64,000 bases of DNA, taken from contig NZ_CH902584.1 in NCBI RefSeq assembly GCF_000152845.1, positions 3,389,562-3,453,561 of the forward strand, given 5' to 3'. Positions 1 through 8,863 of the stretch are shown here, one piece after another. The stretch comes from Roseovarius sp. 217. Its GTDB lineage: Bacteria > Pseudomonadota > Alphaproteobacteria > Rhodobacterales > Rhodobacteraceae. The notes beneath the pieces are model-generated. The model had not been told where the DNA came from. It was given only the letters and a program-made list of their open reading frames with translations, and searched no databases. Position 1 is the stretch's first letter. The number at the start of each line of letters is the position of its first letter. The translations under genes were made by a program, and so were the position numbers.

Positions 1-452
1 CCTTTGGATGTTTGAACCGGGCCCGCTACGGCATCGCTTGGGGTGTCATGGGGGCTGCGGAATTCTGCTGGCACGCGTCTCGGCAATACGGCCTTGACCG
101 CAAGCAGTTCAACCGCCCCTTGGCCCAGACCCAACTCTTTCAGCTGAAACTGGCCAATATGCAGACCGAAATCACCTTGGGCCTGCAAGCCGCCCTGCGC
201 GTCGGCCGCCTGATGGACGAGGCCAACGCCGCCCCCGAGATGATTTCGATGATCAAGCGCAACAATTGCGGCAAGGCGCTGGACATCGCCCGCCACGCCC
301 GCGACATGCATGGCGGCAACGGAATTTCAGAGGAATTTCAAGTTATTAGGCATATGGTCAACCTCGAGACCGTGAACACGTATGAGGGCACCCATGACGT
401 CCACGCCCTGATCCTGGGCCGCGCCCAGACCGGGCTTCAGGCCTTCTTCTGA
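1..452 (+). CDS. gcdH: Glutaryl-CoA dehydrogenase, C-terminal part (5' truncated by window)
   Basis: The window opens inside this gene, with the frame starting at base 3, so only the last 149 residues are visible. They form the C-terminal helical domain of an acyl-CoA dehydrogenase and resemble the glutaryl-CoA dehydrogenase subgroup, which oxidises and decarboxylates glutaryl-CoA to crotonyl-CoA in lysine and tryptophan breakdown using FAD and an electron-transfer flavoprotein. Visible motifs are [24 protein letters not shown] and the ending [16 protein letters not shown], where the Glu of YEGT is the family's catalytic base. The next gene follows after 3 bases, which suggests co-transcription. 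The subgroup call rests on the C-terminal motif and could not be tested with the missing N-terminal part. Confidence 0.88.
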   Translation, partial: FGCLNRARYGIAWGVMGAAEFCWHASRQYGLDRKQFNRPLAQTQLFQLKLANMQTEITLGLQAALRVGRLMDEANAAPEMISMIKRNNCGKALDIARHARDMHGGNGISEEFQVIRHMVNLETVNTYEGTHDVHALILGRAQTGLQAFF

Positions 453-455
453 CCG

Positions 456-1715
456 ATGTCGGCCCTTGGAAATCTGTGGCGTGACAGCTCGCGTGAAACC
501 TTCGCCGCACAGCCCCTGCGCGGCGAACGCAGCGTGGACCTTGCAATTATCGGCGCGGGATTCACCGGACTGTCGGCGGCGCTCTATGCCGCGGGGCAGG
601 GGGCCGATGTGGCAGTCCTTGAGGCCGAAACCGTGGGCGAGGGCGGCTCTGGACGCAACGTCGGCCTTGTCAATGCTGGCCTTTGGCTCCCTCCCGATGA
701 GGTGTGCAAGATCCTTGGAGCAGAGGCAGGCGAGCATCTCAATGCCGTGTTGGCCGAGGCGCCCTCGCTGGTGTTCGACCTGATCGCGCAGCACGACATC
801 GCCTGCGAGCCCACGCGCAACGGAACCCTGCATCTCGCGCATGCGCCCAAGGCCATGGCTGACCTCGAATCGCGCCATGCCCAACTGGCTGCGCGGGGTG
901 CCCCGGTGCGCCTTATTGACATGAAGACAACCGCGCAACGCACGGGAACAGATCGGTTTTATGGCGCACTCCATGATGCGCGCGCGGGCACGATTCAGCC
1001 GCTCGCCTATGCGCGCGGCCTGGCCCGCGCCGCCCAGACCGCCGGTGCCCTGATCTGCGAAGGAACCCCCGTCACTGCTGCCGAACACCGCAGCGGACAA
1101 TGGATCATCACCACCCCCGGCGGCAAACTCCGCGCGCGGCATCTGCTCATCGCCACCAACGCCTATCACCGCCCCATCACCCATGTGGCTCGTCCCGATG
1201 TGCCGATCGTCCAGTATTTCCAACTGGCGACTGCCCCAATTGGCGACAATCGCGCAGGTGAAATTCTGGCCGGAGGCGAGGGGTGTTGGGACACAGGCCT
1301 CGTGATGACGTCGGTACGCCGCGATCAGGCAGGGCGCGTGATCCTCGGCGGTATGGGTGGCGATGTCGCTTTGCACGCCGACTGGGCCCGTCGCAAACTG
1401 GCACAGCTTTTCCCGCGTCTTGCAGGGGCCGACATCGCGCATGCTTGGGCCGGGCGCATCGCCATGACCCATGATCATTTGCCGCGCATTCAACGCATGG
1501 GGCAGGGCGCGCTTGCCATTTTCGGATACTCTGGCCGCGGCATCGGCCCCGGCACGGTGTTCGGTTGCGCCGCGGCTCAGGCTTTGCTGAGCGGCGATGA
1601 AACCGGGCTTCCAGTTTCCGTGGTAGACAGCCACTCAGAACACTTCGTCACACTGAAATCACTCTATTACGAGACCGGTGCACGTCTGGTGCATCTGGCT
1701 GCCGCCCGCCGCTGA
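456..1715 (+). CDS. FAD-dependent amine oxidoreductase (DAO family)
   Basis: A 419-residue flavoprotein of the D-amino-acid oxidase superfamily. The N-terminal dinucleotide fold has LAIIGAGFTGLSAALYAA at about residues 28-45 and an acidic strand end at VLEAE. The SGRNVGLVNAG segment is typical of the branch containing gamma-glutamylputrescine oxidase (PuuB) and related amine or amino-acid oxidases. The C-terminal GYSGRGIGPGTVFG loop closes over the FAD. Such enzymes oxidise a C-N bond and pass electrons to oxygen or a quinone; the substrate cannot be read here. The start lies 3 bases after gcdH, so the two probably share a transcript. A polyamine or amino-acid catabolic role is inference. Confidence 0.85.
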   Translation: MSALGNLWRDSSRETFAAQPLRGERSVDLAIIGAGFTGLSAALYAAGQGADVAVLEAETVGEGGSGRNVGLVNAGLWLPPDEVCKILGAEAGEHLNAVLAEAPSLVFDLIAQHDIACEPTRNGTLHLAHAPKAMADLESRHAQLAARGAPVRLIDMKTTAQRTGTDRFYGALHDARAGTIQPLAYARGLARAAQTAGALICEGTPVTAAEHRSGQWIITTPGGKLRARHLLIATNAYHRPITHVARPDVPIVQYFQLATAPIGDNRAGEILAGGEGCWDTGLVMTSVRRDQAGRVILGGMGGDVALHADWARRKLAQLFPRLAGADIAHAWAGRIAMTHDHLPRIQRMGQGALAIFGYSGRGIGPGTVFGCAAAQALLSGDETGLPVSVVDSHSEHFVTLKSLYYETGARLVHLAAARR

Positions 1716-1807
1716 GCAAAAACGCACACAGACTTGTTGATCCTGCCCCAGTTGCAGAGCGCCGTTGTTCGTTTATGTCAGCATGCGTGATGTAACAGGA
1801 GCATGAC

Positions 1808-3214
1808 ATGGCCCTCACCGAGACCGGCGGCAGCTTTACCCGAGGCAATCTCTTTCGGCACATATCGGTGATGTCCTTCACCTCAAGCATCGGATTGATG
1901 GCGATTTTCGCTGTCGATCTTATTGATATCCTTTTCATTTCCATGCTGGGCCGCGAAGAATTGGCGGCTGCCGCAGGCTATGCCAGCACGGTCATGTTCT
2001 TTGCCAGCGCGGTCAATATCGGGCTCTCCATCGCCGCAGGCGCGTTGGTGGCGCAGGCAGAAGGGCGCGAGGATCGTGCCGCCGCCCGCGATTATGCCAG
2101 CACAACGGCCGTTATCGCCATCGGTGTTGGCCTCATTCTGCCGCTTCTGGCCTTGCCGTTCATTGACGACATTCTCGGGCTTGTCGGGGCCAAAGGGGCC
2201 ATGCTCGATATGGCGGCCAGCTATCTCTGGATCATCCTGCCCACAACCTTTGTTTCTGGCCTCTCCATGGTCGCAGTGGCCGTGCTGCGGGCCTATGGCG
2301 ACGCACGCGGCGCAATGTATCCGGCGCTTTTGGGTGCCGCCGTCAATCTCGTGATGGACCCGATCCTGATATTCAGCCTCAGCATGGGGCTTGAGGGGGC
2401 GGCATTGGCGACCGTGGTGGCACGCGTGGCGACCATGGTTCTGGCGCTCAGTCTCGCCATGTCCCGGTACAACGCATTTTCCAAACCGCATTTGGGATGT
2501 GTGCTGCGCGATTGCGGCGGCGCAATCAAGATTGCGGTGCCTGCTGTTCTGGCCACCGTCGCAACCCCGGTCGGGGCTGCCATCGTAACGCGGGAAATGG
2601 CAAAATACGGCGCGGATGCCGTCGCGGGCATGGCCGTGATCAATCGCCTTATTCCAGTGGTTTTCTCAGTCGTTCTCGCGCTTTCCGGAGCGATTGGCCC
2701 GATCTTTGGACAGAACTTCGGGGCAGGGCGACTGGATCGGGTGCAAGAGACCTTCTTTGACGGACTCAAATTTCTAGCTCTCTACGTGATCGCTATGTCG
2801 GCGCTGCTCTTCGTCTTCCGCGCTCCCATCGCGGACCTGTTCAATGCCACCGGCGAGATGCGCACCTTGCTTTACCTGTACCTCGGGCCGTTGGCCCTTG
2901 CGTCTTTCTTCAACGGCACGATCTTTGTCGCCAACGCCTCGTTCAACAACCTTGGGCATCCGGGCTATTCGACATCGGTCAACTGGGCGCGCAACACGTT
3001 GGGCATCTGGCCCTTTGCCATCGCCTTCGGAATGATCTGGGGGGCGCAGGGCGTGTTGTTGGGACAGGCCGTAGGTGGGGTGGTCTTTGCGGCGCTTGCC
3101 ACCTGGCTCAGCTTGAGAGTGATCGAAGCCCCTTGCAAAGATCCGCTCTTGGGGCATTACGCGTGTCCGGATCATCGTATGCAGATCGTCATGAACCGCT
3201 GCAACCGGTCCTGA
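1808..3214 (+). CDS. MATE-family multidrug/cation exporter
   Basis: A 468-residue integral membrane protein with about twelve hydrophobic segments arranged as two similar six-helix halves, the layout of MATE exporters (NorM/DinF type). These use a sodium or proton gradient to expel drugs and other organic cations. The first half begins with FRHISVMSFTSSIGLMAIF and contains VDLIDILFISMLGREELAA, which resembles the family's first-helix region. The ATG at 1808 follows an AGGAG sequence at a suitable distance. The insertion sequence begins only about 5 bases after the stop codon, so whatever once followed this gene has been pushed away. The substrate is unknown. Confidence 0.9.
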   Translation: MALTETGGSFTRGNLFRHISVMSFTSSIGLMAIFAVDLIDILFISMLGREELAAAAGYASTVMFFASAVNIGLSIAAGALVAQAEGREDRAAARDYASTTAVIAIGVGLILPLLALPFIDDILGLVGAKGAMLDMAASYLWIILPTTFVSGLSMVAVAVLRAYGDARGAMYPALLGAAVNLVMDPILIFSLSMGLEGAALATVVARVATMVLALSLAMSRYNAFSKPHLGCVLRDCGGAIKIAVPAVLATVATPVGAAIVTREMAKYGADAVAGMAVINRLIPVVFSVVLALSGAIGPIFGQNFGAGRLDRVQETFFDGLKFLALYVIAMSALLFVFRAPIADLFNATGEMRTLLYLYLGPLALASFFNGTIFVANASFNNLGHPGYSTSVNWARNTLGIWPFAIAFGMIWGAQGVLLGQAVGGVVFAALATWLSLRVIEAPCKDPLLGHYACPDHRMQIVMNRCNRS

Positions 3215-3219
3215 CTACT

Positions 3220-4329
3220 GTGAACTCACGCTGAAGCGCAATTTCTGTGGGGTCATTTTATCTGGATCATGGCCCTCCTTCCATCAGTTTTGCCCGGAAT
3301 ACCTCAGCCGGTGTTTGATACCCCAGACACTTGCGTGGGGTCGCGTTGAGGCGGTCACAGATTGACCTCAAATATCGATCTGTGAACGCCGTGGGATCAG
3401 CCTTGCGGGACAGGTAGCGGCGCAGGCGATTGTTGGTGTTCTCGACCGTTCCTTTTTGCCACGGCGACTGAGGATCGCAGAACCATGGTTCGACGCCCAG
3501 ACCATCCTTTAGATGCTGCCATGCGCTGAACTCAGTGCCGCGATCAAAGGTGATGCTGCGACGCGCTTCAGCTGGCAGGGGAGACAGGTTGGCGATCAGG
3601 CTCTCCATCACCGGTTTTGACTGGCGATCCGGGTTCTTCAAAACGAGAGCAAACCGGCTGACACGCTCGACCAGAGACGTCACATTGGCTTTGCCAAACT
3701 CCTTGCGGAACATCACCAGGTCGCACTCCCAGTGACCGAACTGGTCACGTTCGGCTATCGCTTCAGGGCGGTGCGCGATGGCCAATTCATCAAGGATATG
3801 ACGCCCATGATGCCTCCGAGTTCCACGTGGCCTGCGGCGATGGCGATGCATGGGTAAGTGGCGGTAGAACTTCTCAGCACGGCCGGCTTTTGAATAGGCA
3901 TATCGATAGATCGTCTCGTGGCTCACACGCATCGGATGGCGTTCCAGGCGCATACGTCCTGCAATTTGTTCAGGGGACCATCCGGCGTCAAAACCACACC
4001 GCACGGCAGCCATGATCTCGGGATATAAGATCAGCTTGCGATGCACCGCACGGCGATCTTCGCTCCGATCCTGCGCGGCCAACGCATGATAGCCGTTCAA
4101 CTCAGGTTGATCGTCGAAACGGCACGAGTTGCGCTTGATCTCGCGGTAGATTGTCGATGCATCTCTGCACAACCGATCAGCGATCTCTTTGATTGATATC
4201 TTCGCTTCAAGCCATTTGGCCAGATTACGCCGTTCGTCGAGGTTCAGGTGAGGGTAGCAGCGTCCCATAAATTAACTCCATGCAATTCAATACCTTGTTA
4301 AAGAAATTGCACTTCATTTGTGAATTCAC
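3220..4329 (-). mobile_element. IS30-family insertion sequence, complete
   Basis: A single transposase gene lies between imperfect terminal inverted repeats. The left end (3220-3246) and the reverse complement of the right end (4302-4329) agree at about 23 of 27 aligned positions with one single-base gap; both begin GTGAA and finish GCAATTTCT. The outermost ten bases of the right end, GTGAATTCAC, are a perfect palindrome. The total of about 1.1 kb is normal for IS30 elements. No convincing target duplication is visible: the flanks are ACT on the left and CCT on the right. The transposase is intact, so the element may still be active. Confidence 0.88.
3267..4268 (-). CDS. IS30-family transposase
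   Basis: A 333-residue DDE transposase. The N-terminal part has the IS30 helix-turn-helix (HLNLDERRNLAKWLEAK and IADRLCRDASTIYREIKRN). The catalytic acidic residues can be placed at HWECDLV, ITFDRGTEF and WQKGTVENTN, which keep the D-D-E order and spacing of the family. Start ATG is preceded by GGAG seven bases upstream. The length is usual for the family and no frameshift is seen, so the protein is probably functional. Confidence 0.95.
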   Translation of the reverse strand: MGRCYPHLNLDERRNLAKWLEAKISIKEIADRLCRDASTIYREIKRNSCRFDDQPELNGYHALAAQDRSEDRRAVHRKLILYPEIMAAVRCGFDAGWSPEQIAGRMRLERHPMRVSHETIYRYAYSKAGRAEKFYRHLPMHRHRRRPRGTRRHHGRHILDELAIAHRPEAIAERDQFGHWECDLVMFRKEFGKANVTSLVERVSRFALVLKNPDRQSKPVMESLIANLSPLPAEARRSITFDRGTEFSAWQHLKDGLGVEPWFCDPQSPWQKGTVENTNNRLRRYLSRKADPTAFTDRYLRSICDRLNATPRKCLGYQTPAEVFRAKLMEGGP

Positions 4330-4622
4330 CCTACCCTAATCTATGTATCGCATAATCAGTATTATGTAACTTATATGTGGCAGCCAAGCCACATGTAGCG
4401 GTGTTAAAGTTAAAGTTTAATAAAGTATTACAACTAGTTACAGATAGATGTTAATTCACGACCCCAGTGAGGAGTAAGTTTTCTGCGACACCTTCCCTTG
4501 TCAGGTCAAGTTCACTAGGGTGTCCCAAGGTCGGCCTTACCGCTTGATCCACGAGATACGACCACAGAAGTCTCGACAGGCCAAGGATTTGCGGTTTAAG
4601 AGAAGGTCTCAGGAGCGAAGCC
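4330..4622. other. AT-rich intergenic stretch beside the IS element
   Basis: About 290 bases between the right end of the insertion sequence and aroQ. No credible gene is seen. The first half is much richer in A and T than its surroundings. It holds a perfect 7-bp inverted repeat (ATGTGGC at 4375-4381, GCCACAT at 4388-4394) and short GTTAAA repeats near 4404. The aroQ promoter should lie in the second half. This may be non-native DNA or an AT-rich regulatory region. Confidence 0.5.
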
Positions 4623-5066
4623 ATGACCGCAATTCTATTTTTGAACGGACCAAACCTCAATCTTTTGGGGACGCGGCAGCCTGAGGTTTACGGGCGCACG
4701 ACCTTGAAAGACATCGAAACGATGTGCCAAGCCGCCGCCGCTCAGCGCGGTGTCACCGTCGCCTTTGCCCAGAGCAATCACGAAGGTGCGCTGCTCGACG
4801 CCATTCATGCGGCTCGCGGAACCTATGACGGAATTATCCTCAACGCCGGAGCCTATACCCATACCTCCGTCGCCCTGATGGATGCGATCAGCTCCGTGGC
4901 CATTCCAACGATTGAACTGCATCTCTCCAACGTCCACGCCCGCGAGGCGTTTCGGCACCAGTCTTACATTGCGCGCGTGGCTGTGGGTGTGATCTGCGGC
5001 TTTGGCGCGCGGGGCTATGTCCTCGCACTCGACGCATTGCTTGGCCATCTGGAGAGTCCCGGATGA
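4623..5066 (+). CDS. aroQ: 3-dehydroquinate dehydratase, type II
   Basis: A 147-residue cytoplasmic enzyme, the usual length for type II dehydroquinases. It converts 3-dehydroquinate to 3-dehydroshikimate in the shikimate pathway to aromatic amino acids. Signature motifs are [18 protein letters not shown] near the N terminus (with the catalytic Tyr), [15 protein letters not shown] in the middle, and [17 protein letters not shown] with the active-site His. An AGGAG sits about eight bases before the ATG. The stop codon overlaps the start of the next gene (ATGA), so the downstream LuxR-type regulator is translationally coupled to this biosynthetic gene, which is an unusual pairing. Confidence 0.96.
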   Translation: MTAILFLNGPNLNLLGTRQPEVYGRTTLKDIETMCQAAAAQRGVTVAFAQSNHEGALLDAIHAARGTYDGIILNAGAYTHTSVALMDAISSVAIPTIELHLSNVHAREAFRHQSYIARVAVGVICGFGARGYVLALDALLGHLESPG

Positions 5067-5818
5067 TAGAAGCCTCCAGCATCAATGCCCTGTTGAATGC
5101 CGCATCTATCGAAGAACTCTGGGATCTGCACACCCGGTTCATGGCGGACTATGGCTTTGATCGTTTGATCTACGGCTACACGCGCTATCGCACCGCAACC
5201 TCTCTGGGCGACCCCGACGATTTTCTCATGCTGACGAACCACAGTCCCAGGTATACGGATGTCTTCGTGGGCGAAGGTTTGTATTTCAATGCCCCGATGG
5301 TCCGCTGGGCCCTCGACAATGACGGCGCCTGCTCTTGGTCCGTGTTGCGCGACATGATCGACAGCGGGACGCTGACCAAGCAAGAACGCCGGGTGTTCGA
5401 GTTCAACCAATCGCACGGTGTCACGGCAGGCTATTCCATCAGTTTCAAATCCCTCAGCCCACGCACCAAAGGGGCCATCGCCCTCACCGCACAAAAAGGC
5501 ATGATGCAATCAGAAGTGGATGCGCTCTGGAAAAAGAGTGGCGAACAGATCCTCGCCCTCAATAATGTGGCGCATCTTCGGATTCTCTCCCTGCCCTATA
5601 CCGCACCGGGCCGTGCCCTCACACCACGACAGCGCGAAGTGCTCGGTTGGGTCGGTGACGGCAAGACCGTCCAGGATATCGCGATCATCATGGGCTTGAC
5701 CTCTGACACCGTGGAAAAGCACCTGCGTCTCGCGCGTCATGCGCTCTCAGTCGAAACCACAGCACAGGCGGTTCTAAAAGCTGCATTTCAGAATCAAATT
5801 TTCATTCTCGAGAAATAA
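5063..5818 (+). CDS. LuxR-family regulator with autoinducer-binding domain
   Basis: A 251-residue transcription factor. Residues about 15-165 resemble the acyl-homoserine-lactone-binding domain ([13 protein letters not shown], then [11 protein letters not shown]). Residues about 185-245 form a LuxR-type helix-turn-helix ([20 protein letters not shown], followed by a [12 protein letters not shown] recognition helix). It should bind a signal molecule and then DNA. Its ATG overlaps the aroQ stop codon (ATGA). No LuxI-type synthase gene is present in this window, so it behaves as a solo regulator here. The last residues (QNQIFILEK) extend slightly past the DNA-binding domain. Ligand and targets cannot be read from the sequence. 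Confidence 0.88.
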   Translation: MIEASSINALLNAASIEELWDLHTRFMADYGFDRLIYGYTRYRTATSLGDPDDFLMLTNHSPRYTDVFVGEGLYFNAPMVRWALDNDGACSWSVLRDMIDSGTLTKQERRVFEFNQSHGVTAGYSISFKSLSPRTKGAIALTAQKGMMQSEVDALWKKSGEQILALNNVAHLRILSLPYTAPGRALTPRQREVLGWVGDGKTVQDIAIIMGLTSDTVEKHLRLARHALSVETTAQAVLKAAFQNQIFILEK

Positions 5819-6133
5819 AGTTCATTAAAATCGGATAGATATCAGATGGTATGGAATACCTTACTTTCCTGAGTTGACGTTACGTAGCATGATCTCACTG
5901 TTCCGTGAGTGGTGGCTATTTGCCTGGGAACACTTCGGATTGCGGAGCCTGTTTTATTGAGCAGGTGACGTCGTCCTTTCCGGTCCTGCCGGATGTCGGC
6001 CGTTGGTTCTTATTGATCGGAACTGACGGTCGGCGCCTATCTAAACGTCGTTTCATCCCCAATAGACGACGCGATCCAAGACCGGTGTCATCCCTCGGGG
6101 TGGCACCGGTTTCATTTTGGCGCCGCCGCGAAT
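5819..6133. other. Intergenic stretch with stem-loops, no gene seen
   Basis: About 315 bases between the luxR-type gene and the tsf terminator. No credible coding sequence is present; a 76-codon open frame here starts with GTG, lacks a ribosome site and resembles nothing. Inverted repeats include CGTCGT/ACGACG around 6045-6072 and a strong hairpin at 6081-6110. A TTGACG box at 5874 has no good -10 partner at 17 bases. This could be an untranslated trailer or an unrecognised RNA. Confidence 0.4.
6081..6118 (+). terminator. Rho-independent terminator-like hairpin
   Basis: ACCGGTGTCATCC pairs with GGGTGGCACCGGT through a long stem with two G-T pairs and a small loop, and is followed by TTCATTTT. 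It would end plus-strand transcripts coming from the aroQ-luxR side, about 260 bases after the luxR-type stop codon. Confidence 0.7.
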
Positions 6134-6163
6134 GAAAAAGGGCACCCCAAAGGATGCCCTTAA
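6134..6163 (-). terminator. Terminator of rpsB-tsf
   Basis: On the minus strand AAGGGCATCC and GGGTGCCCTT form a 9-10 bp stem with one wobble pair, followed by TTTTTCATT. It lies about 20 bases after the tsf stop codon, as expected for the end of the rpsB-tsf transcript. Confidence 0.88.
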
Positions 6164-6183
6164 TAGTTGAATATCACCAGAGC

Positions 6184-7056
6184 TTAGCCCTGTGCGACCT
6201 TGGCCACTTCTGCGGCGAAATCTTCTTCTTTCTTCTCGATGCCTTCGCCCACTTCCAGACGCACGAAACCGATGATCTCGGTGCCAGCGTCCTTGGCTGC
6301 TGCCTCGACGGTCAGGTCGGGGTTCATCACAAAGGACTGACCCATCAACGTCACCTCTGCCATGAACTTGGCCATGCGGCCCACGATCATCTTCTCGATC
6401 ACAGCGTCCGGCTTGCCCGATTCGCGCGCGATGTCGATTTGAACCTGACGTTCCTTCTCGACAATCGCCGGGTCCAGAACCGCTTCGTTCAGCGCGGCGG
6501 GGTTGGTTGCGGCGACATGCATCGCCACTTGGCGGGCAAAGCCCTCATCACCCTTGAAGGCCACGAGAACGCCGATCTTGCCCATACCCTCGGCTGCGGC
6601 ATTGTGGACATAGGCCACCACACCGTCGCCTTCGATCCGGGCCATCCGGCGCAGCGCCATGTTCTCGCCGATGGTGGCGATCTTGTCGGTCACGATATCA
6701 GCGACGGCCTTGCCATTCACTGTGGCGGCCTTCAGGGCCTCCACATCGGCCACACCGACAGCGGCATCGGCAATCGTAGCCACCATGCCCTGAAAATCAG
6801 CGTTCTTGGCAACAAAGTCGGTCTCGGAGTTGATCTCGACCGCCACACCGACGCCGCCCGCGACCTTGACCGCGACAAGACCCTCAGCCGCAGTGCGGCC
6901 GGATTTCTTGGCAGCCTTGGCCAGCCCCTTGGTGCGCAGCCAATCGACAGCGGCTTCCATGTCGCCATCGGTTTCGGTCAACGCTTTCTTTGCGTCCATC
7001 ATGCCTGCGCCCGTGCTCTCGCGCAGTTCTTTAACCATTGCAGCAGTGATCGCCAT
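6184..7056 (-). CDS. tsf: Translation elongation factor Ts
   Basis: A 290-residue guanine-nucleotide exchange factor that recycles EF-Tu in protein synthesis. The N-terminal UBA-like domain reads [20 protein letters not shown] with the family's DAKKAL and [11 protein letters not shown]. The core contains [13 protein letters not shown], the usual EF-Ts signature, and a C-terminal [11 protein letters not shown]. The open frame extends 22 codons further upstream, but the start at 7056 is preferred because it gives the standard N terminus and has GAGGAG a short distance upstream. It follows rpsB after 75 bases, the near-universal arrangement. Confidence 0.98.
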   Translation of the reverse strand: MAITAAMVKELRESTGAGMMDAKKALTETDGDMEAAVDWLRTKGLAKAAKKSGRTAAEGLVAVKVAGGVGVAVEINSETDFVAKNADFQGMVATIADAAVGVADVEALKAATVNGKAVADIVTDKIATIGENMALRRMARIEGDGVVAYVHNAAAEGMGKIGVLVAFKGDEGFARQVAMHVAATNPAALNEAVLDPAIVEKERQVQIDIARESGKPDAVIEKMIVGRMAKFMAEVTLMGQSFVMNPDLTVEAAAKDAGTEIIGFVRLEVGEGIEKKEEDFAAEVAKVAQG

Positions 7057-7131
7057 ACCGGCTCTCCTCAAATTAGTCTCGGGATTGGGGGCGGGATACC
7101 CCTGCCCCCATGTCAGTTTCATGACGCAGCT

Positions 7132-7905
7132 TCAGCTTTCGGCTTCGGCAACTTCGGCCAAGGCTTCTTCGACCGGCACATCTTCCAAGGCGCCCATATC
7201 GACGCCTGCCGCGCCCAACTGGGCGGACATGCCGTCCAGTGCCGCGCGGCTGACCAGATCGCAATAGAGCGCTATGGCACGCGCCGCGTCGTCGTTGCCG
7301 GGGATGATATAGTCGATGCCATCGGGCGAGCAGTTGGTGTCAACGATACCGACAACCGGGATGCCCAGCTTGTTGGCTTCGGCCACGGCCAGCGCTTCTT
7401 TCTTGACGTCGATGACGAACAGCATGTCCGGCACGCCGCCCATTTCGCGAATACCGCCCAGGCTCGCCTGAAGCTTGATCTGGTCGCGCTCGATGCCAAG
7501 ACGCTCTTTCTTGGTCAGGCCTTCAGCACCGACTTCCATCATCTCGTCGATCTGCTTCAAACGCTGAATCGATTTCGACACGGTCTGCCAGTTGGTCAGC
7601 GTGCCACCGAGCCAGCGGTGGTTCATGTAATACTGAGCGCATTTTTCAGCAGCTTCGGCAATCGGCTGCGCGGCTTGACGCTTGGTGCCGACGAACAGAA
7701 TGCGGCCATTCTTGGCAACGGTCTCGCGGATTGCATGCAGCGCCGCATCCAGCAGCGGCACGGTCTGCGTCAGATCCATGATATGGATGCCATTGCGCGC
7801 GCCATAAATGAATTCGCCCATACGGGGATTCCAGCGTTGCGTCTGGTGGCCAAAGTGAACGCCAGCTTCCAACAACTGACGCATCGTGAACTCGGGAAGA
7901 GCCAT
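7132..7905 (-). CDS. rpsB: 30S ribosomal protein S2
   Basis: A 257-residue ribosomal protein of the small-subunit body. Family motifs are [20 protein letters not shown] near the N terminus, [24 protein letters not shown] in the centre, and [20 protein letters not shown] in the C-terminal half. The ATG at 7905 follows an AAGG-type ribosome site. It is the first gene of the rpsB-tsf operon, with a promoter about 120 bases upstream and a leader that can form a stem-loop. Confidence 0.98.
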   Translation of the reverse strand: MALPEFTMRQLLEAGVHFGHQTQRWNPRMGEFIYGARNGIHIMDLTQTVPLLDAALHAIRETVAKNGRILFVGTKRQAAQPIAEAAEKCAQYYMNHRWLGGTLTNWQTVSKSIQRLKQIDEMMEVGAEGLTKKERLGIERDQIKLQASLGGIREMGGVPDMLFVIDVKKEALAVAEANKLGIPVVGIVDTNCSPDGIDYIIPGNDDAARAIALYCDLVSRAALDGMSAQLGAAGVDMGALEDVPVEEALAEVAEAES

Positions 7906-7973
7906 GTCTCGTTTTCCTTTTCCGGTTTTCGCCTCGGCATGGGAAGAGAAGCGGGTGCTTCAACCGGTGGACG

Positions 7974-7994
7974 GACAGGGATGTCTCCCCTGTC
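7974..7994 (-). promoter_or_regulatory. Stem-loop in the rpsB leader
   Basis: GACAGGG and CCCTGTC form a perfect 7-bp stem around a 7-base loop in the untranslated leader, about 70-90 bases before the rpsB start. Ribosomal protein leaders are often autoregulatory, and rpsB leaders bound by S2 are known in other bacteria. A role here is inference. Confidence 0.4.
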
Positions 7995-8027
7995 AGCCCG
8001 CCCATACCTGCGGGGTTCAGTGGCGCG

Positions 8028-8056
8028 CGTATACCTGCCCTCTTGGCCCGATACAA
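8028..8056 (-). promoter_or_regulatory. Probable sigma-70-type promoter of rpsB-tsf
   Basis: On the minus strand a TTGTAT -35-like box (8056-8051) and a TATACG -10-like box (8033-8028) are separated by exactly 17 bases. Transcription would start near 8020 and give a leader of roughly 115 bases. Confidence 0.55.
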
Positions 8057-8163
8057 GCCCCAGTCCGGTATTTTGAACGTGACGTTCGACAGCGCCCGAT
8101 GCCCCATTGTGAGCAGGCAATATTGTGCCTAGATATCCCCATGATCCGCGTGATGGAACCGTG

Positions 8164-8859
8164 ATGAACACACCCTTTGACGATCTGCCCCCTCCACCGC
8201 GCAAACCCAGACGCTTGGGCGGTCTGCGCGCATCCTTTCTGACCGGGCTCGTGGTGATTGCCCCCGTGGGCCTGACGGTCTGGCTGATGTGGACTCTGAT
8301 CGGTTGGGTTGATGGCTTCGTGCTGCCCCTCATCCCCGCGCAGTATCAGCCCGAGCAATATATCGGCATCAACCTGCGCGGTGTCGGCGTCATCATCTTC
8401 CTGATCTTCACGGTTCTTGTGGGCTGGATCGCCAAGGGGTTGATCGGGCGGTCCCTGATCCTTTTCGCGGAATCGCTTGTGAACCGGATGCCGGTGGTGC
8501 GCTCCATCTATTCCGGTGTGAAACAGATCGCCGAAACGGTCTTTGCCCAATCCGAACGCAGCTTCGAGAAAGCCTGCCTTGTCGAATATCCGCGCAAGGG
8601 GATTTGGGCCATCGGCTTTATCTCGACCGAGGCGCGTGGCGAGATCAGCGAAAAGGCTCATACCGACAGCGAGGTTCTGAGTGTCTTCGTGCCGACCACG
8701 CCCAACCCTACCTCTGGCTTTCTGCTGTATTTCCCGCGCGAGGATGTGATTGAGCTGGACATGAGCATCGAGGACGCGGCCAAACTGGTGATCTCTGCCG
8801 GTCTGGTCTATCCGGATCAGAGAAAATCCGAGGAAACGCGCAAAAAAGCCGGGGATTAG
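8164..8859 (+). CDS. DUF502 membrane protein
   Basis: A 231-residue protein with two hydrophobic segments near the N terminus (FLTGLVVIAPVGLTVWLMW at about residues 25-43 and VGVIIFLIFTVLVGWIAKGL at about 75-94). A soluble C-terminal part follows. This is the DUF502 family layout, including the VNRMPVVRSIYSGVKQI motif after the second helix and a PTTPNPTSGFLLYFP stretch. The function of the family is not established. The start at 8164 is chosen because it gives a compact N terminus; an open frame continues 13 codons upstream without supporting features. It stands alone on the plus strand. Confidence 0.9.
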   Translation: MNTPFDDLPPPPRKPRRLGGLRASFLTGLVVIAPVGLTVWLMWTLIGWVDGFVLPLIPAQYQPEQYIGINLRGVGVIIFLIFTVLVGWIAKGLIGRSLILFAESLVNRMPVVRSIYSGVKQIAETVFAQSERSFEKACLVEYPRKGIWAIGFISTEARGEISEKAHTDSEVLSVFVPTTPNPTSGFLLYFPREDVIELDMSIEDAAKLVISAGLVYPDQRKSEETRKKAGD

Positions 8860-8863
8860 GGGG

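Noticed and set aside
327..1634. A 435-codon open frame on the minus strand
   Set aside because: It is antisense to gcdH and the FAD oxidoreductase and resembles no protein family.
4451..4660. A 69-codon minus-strand open frame upstream of aroQ
   Set aside because: It overlaps the start of aroQ and has no family resemblance or ribosome site.
5905..6135. A 76-codon plus-strand open frame after the luxR-type gene
   Set aside because: GTG start, no ribosome site, runs through the terminator hairpin and reads like non-coding sequence.
6154..8076. A 640-codon open frame on the plus strand across tsf and rpsB
   Set aside because: It is antisense to two certain genes and has a histidine/glycine/aspartate-rich composition typical of GC-rich shadow frames.
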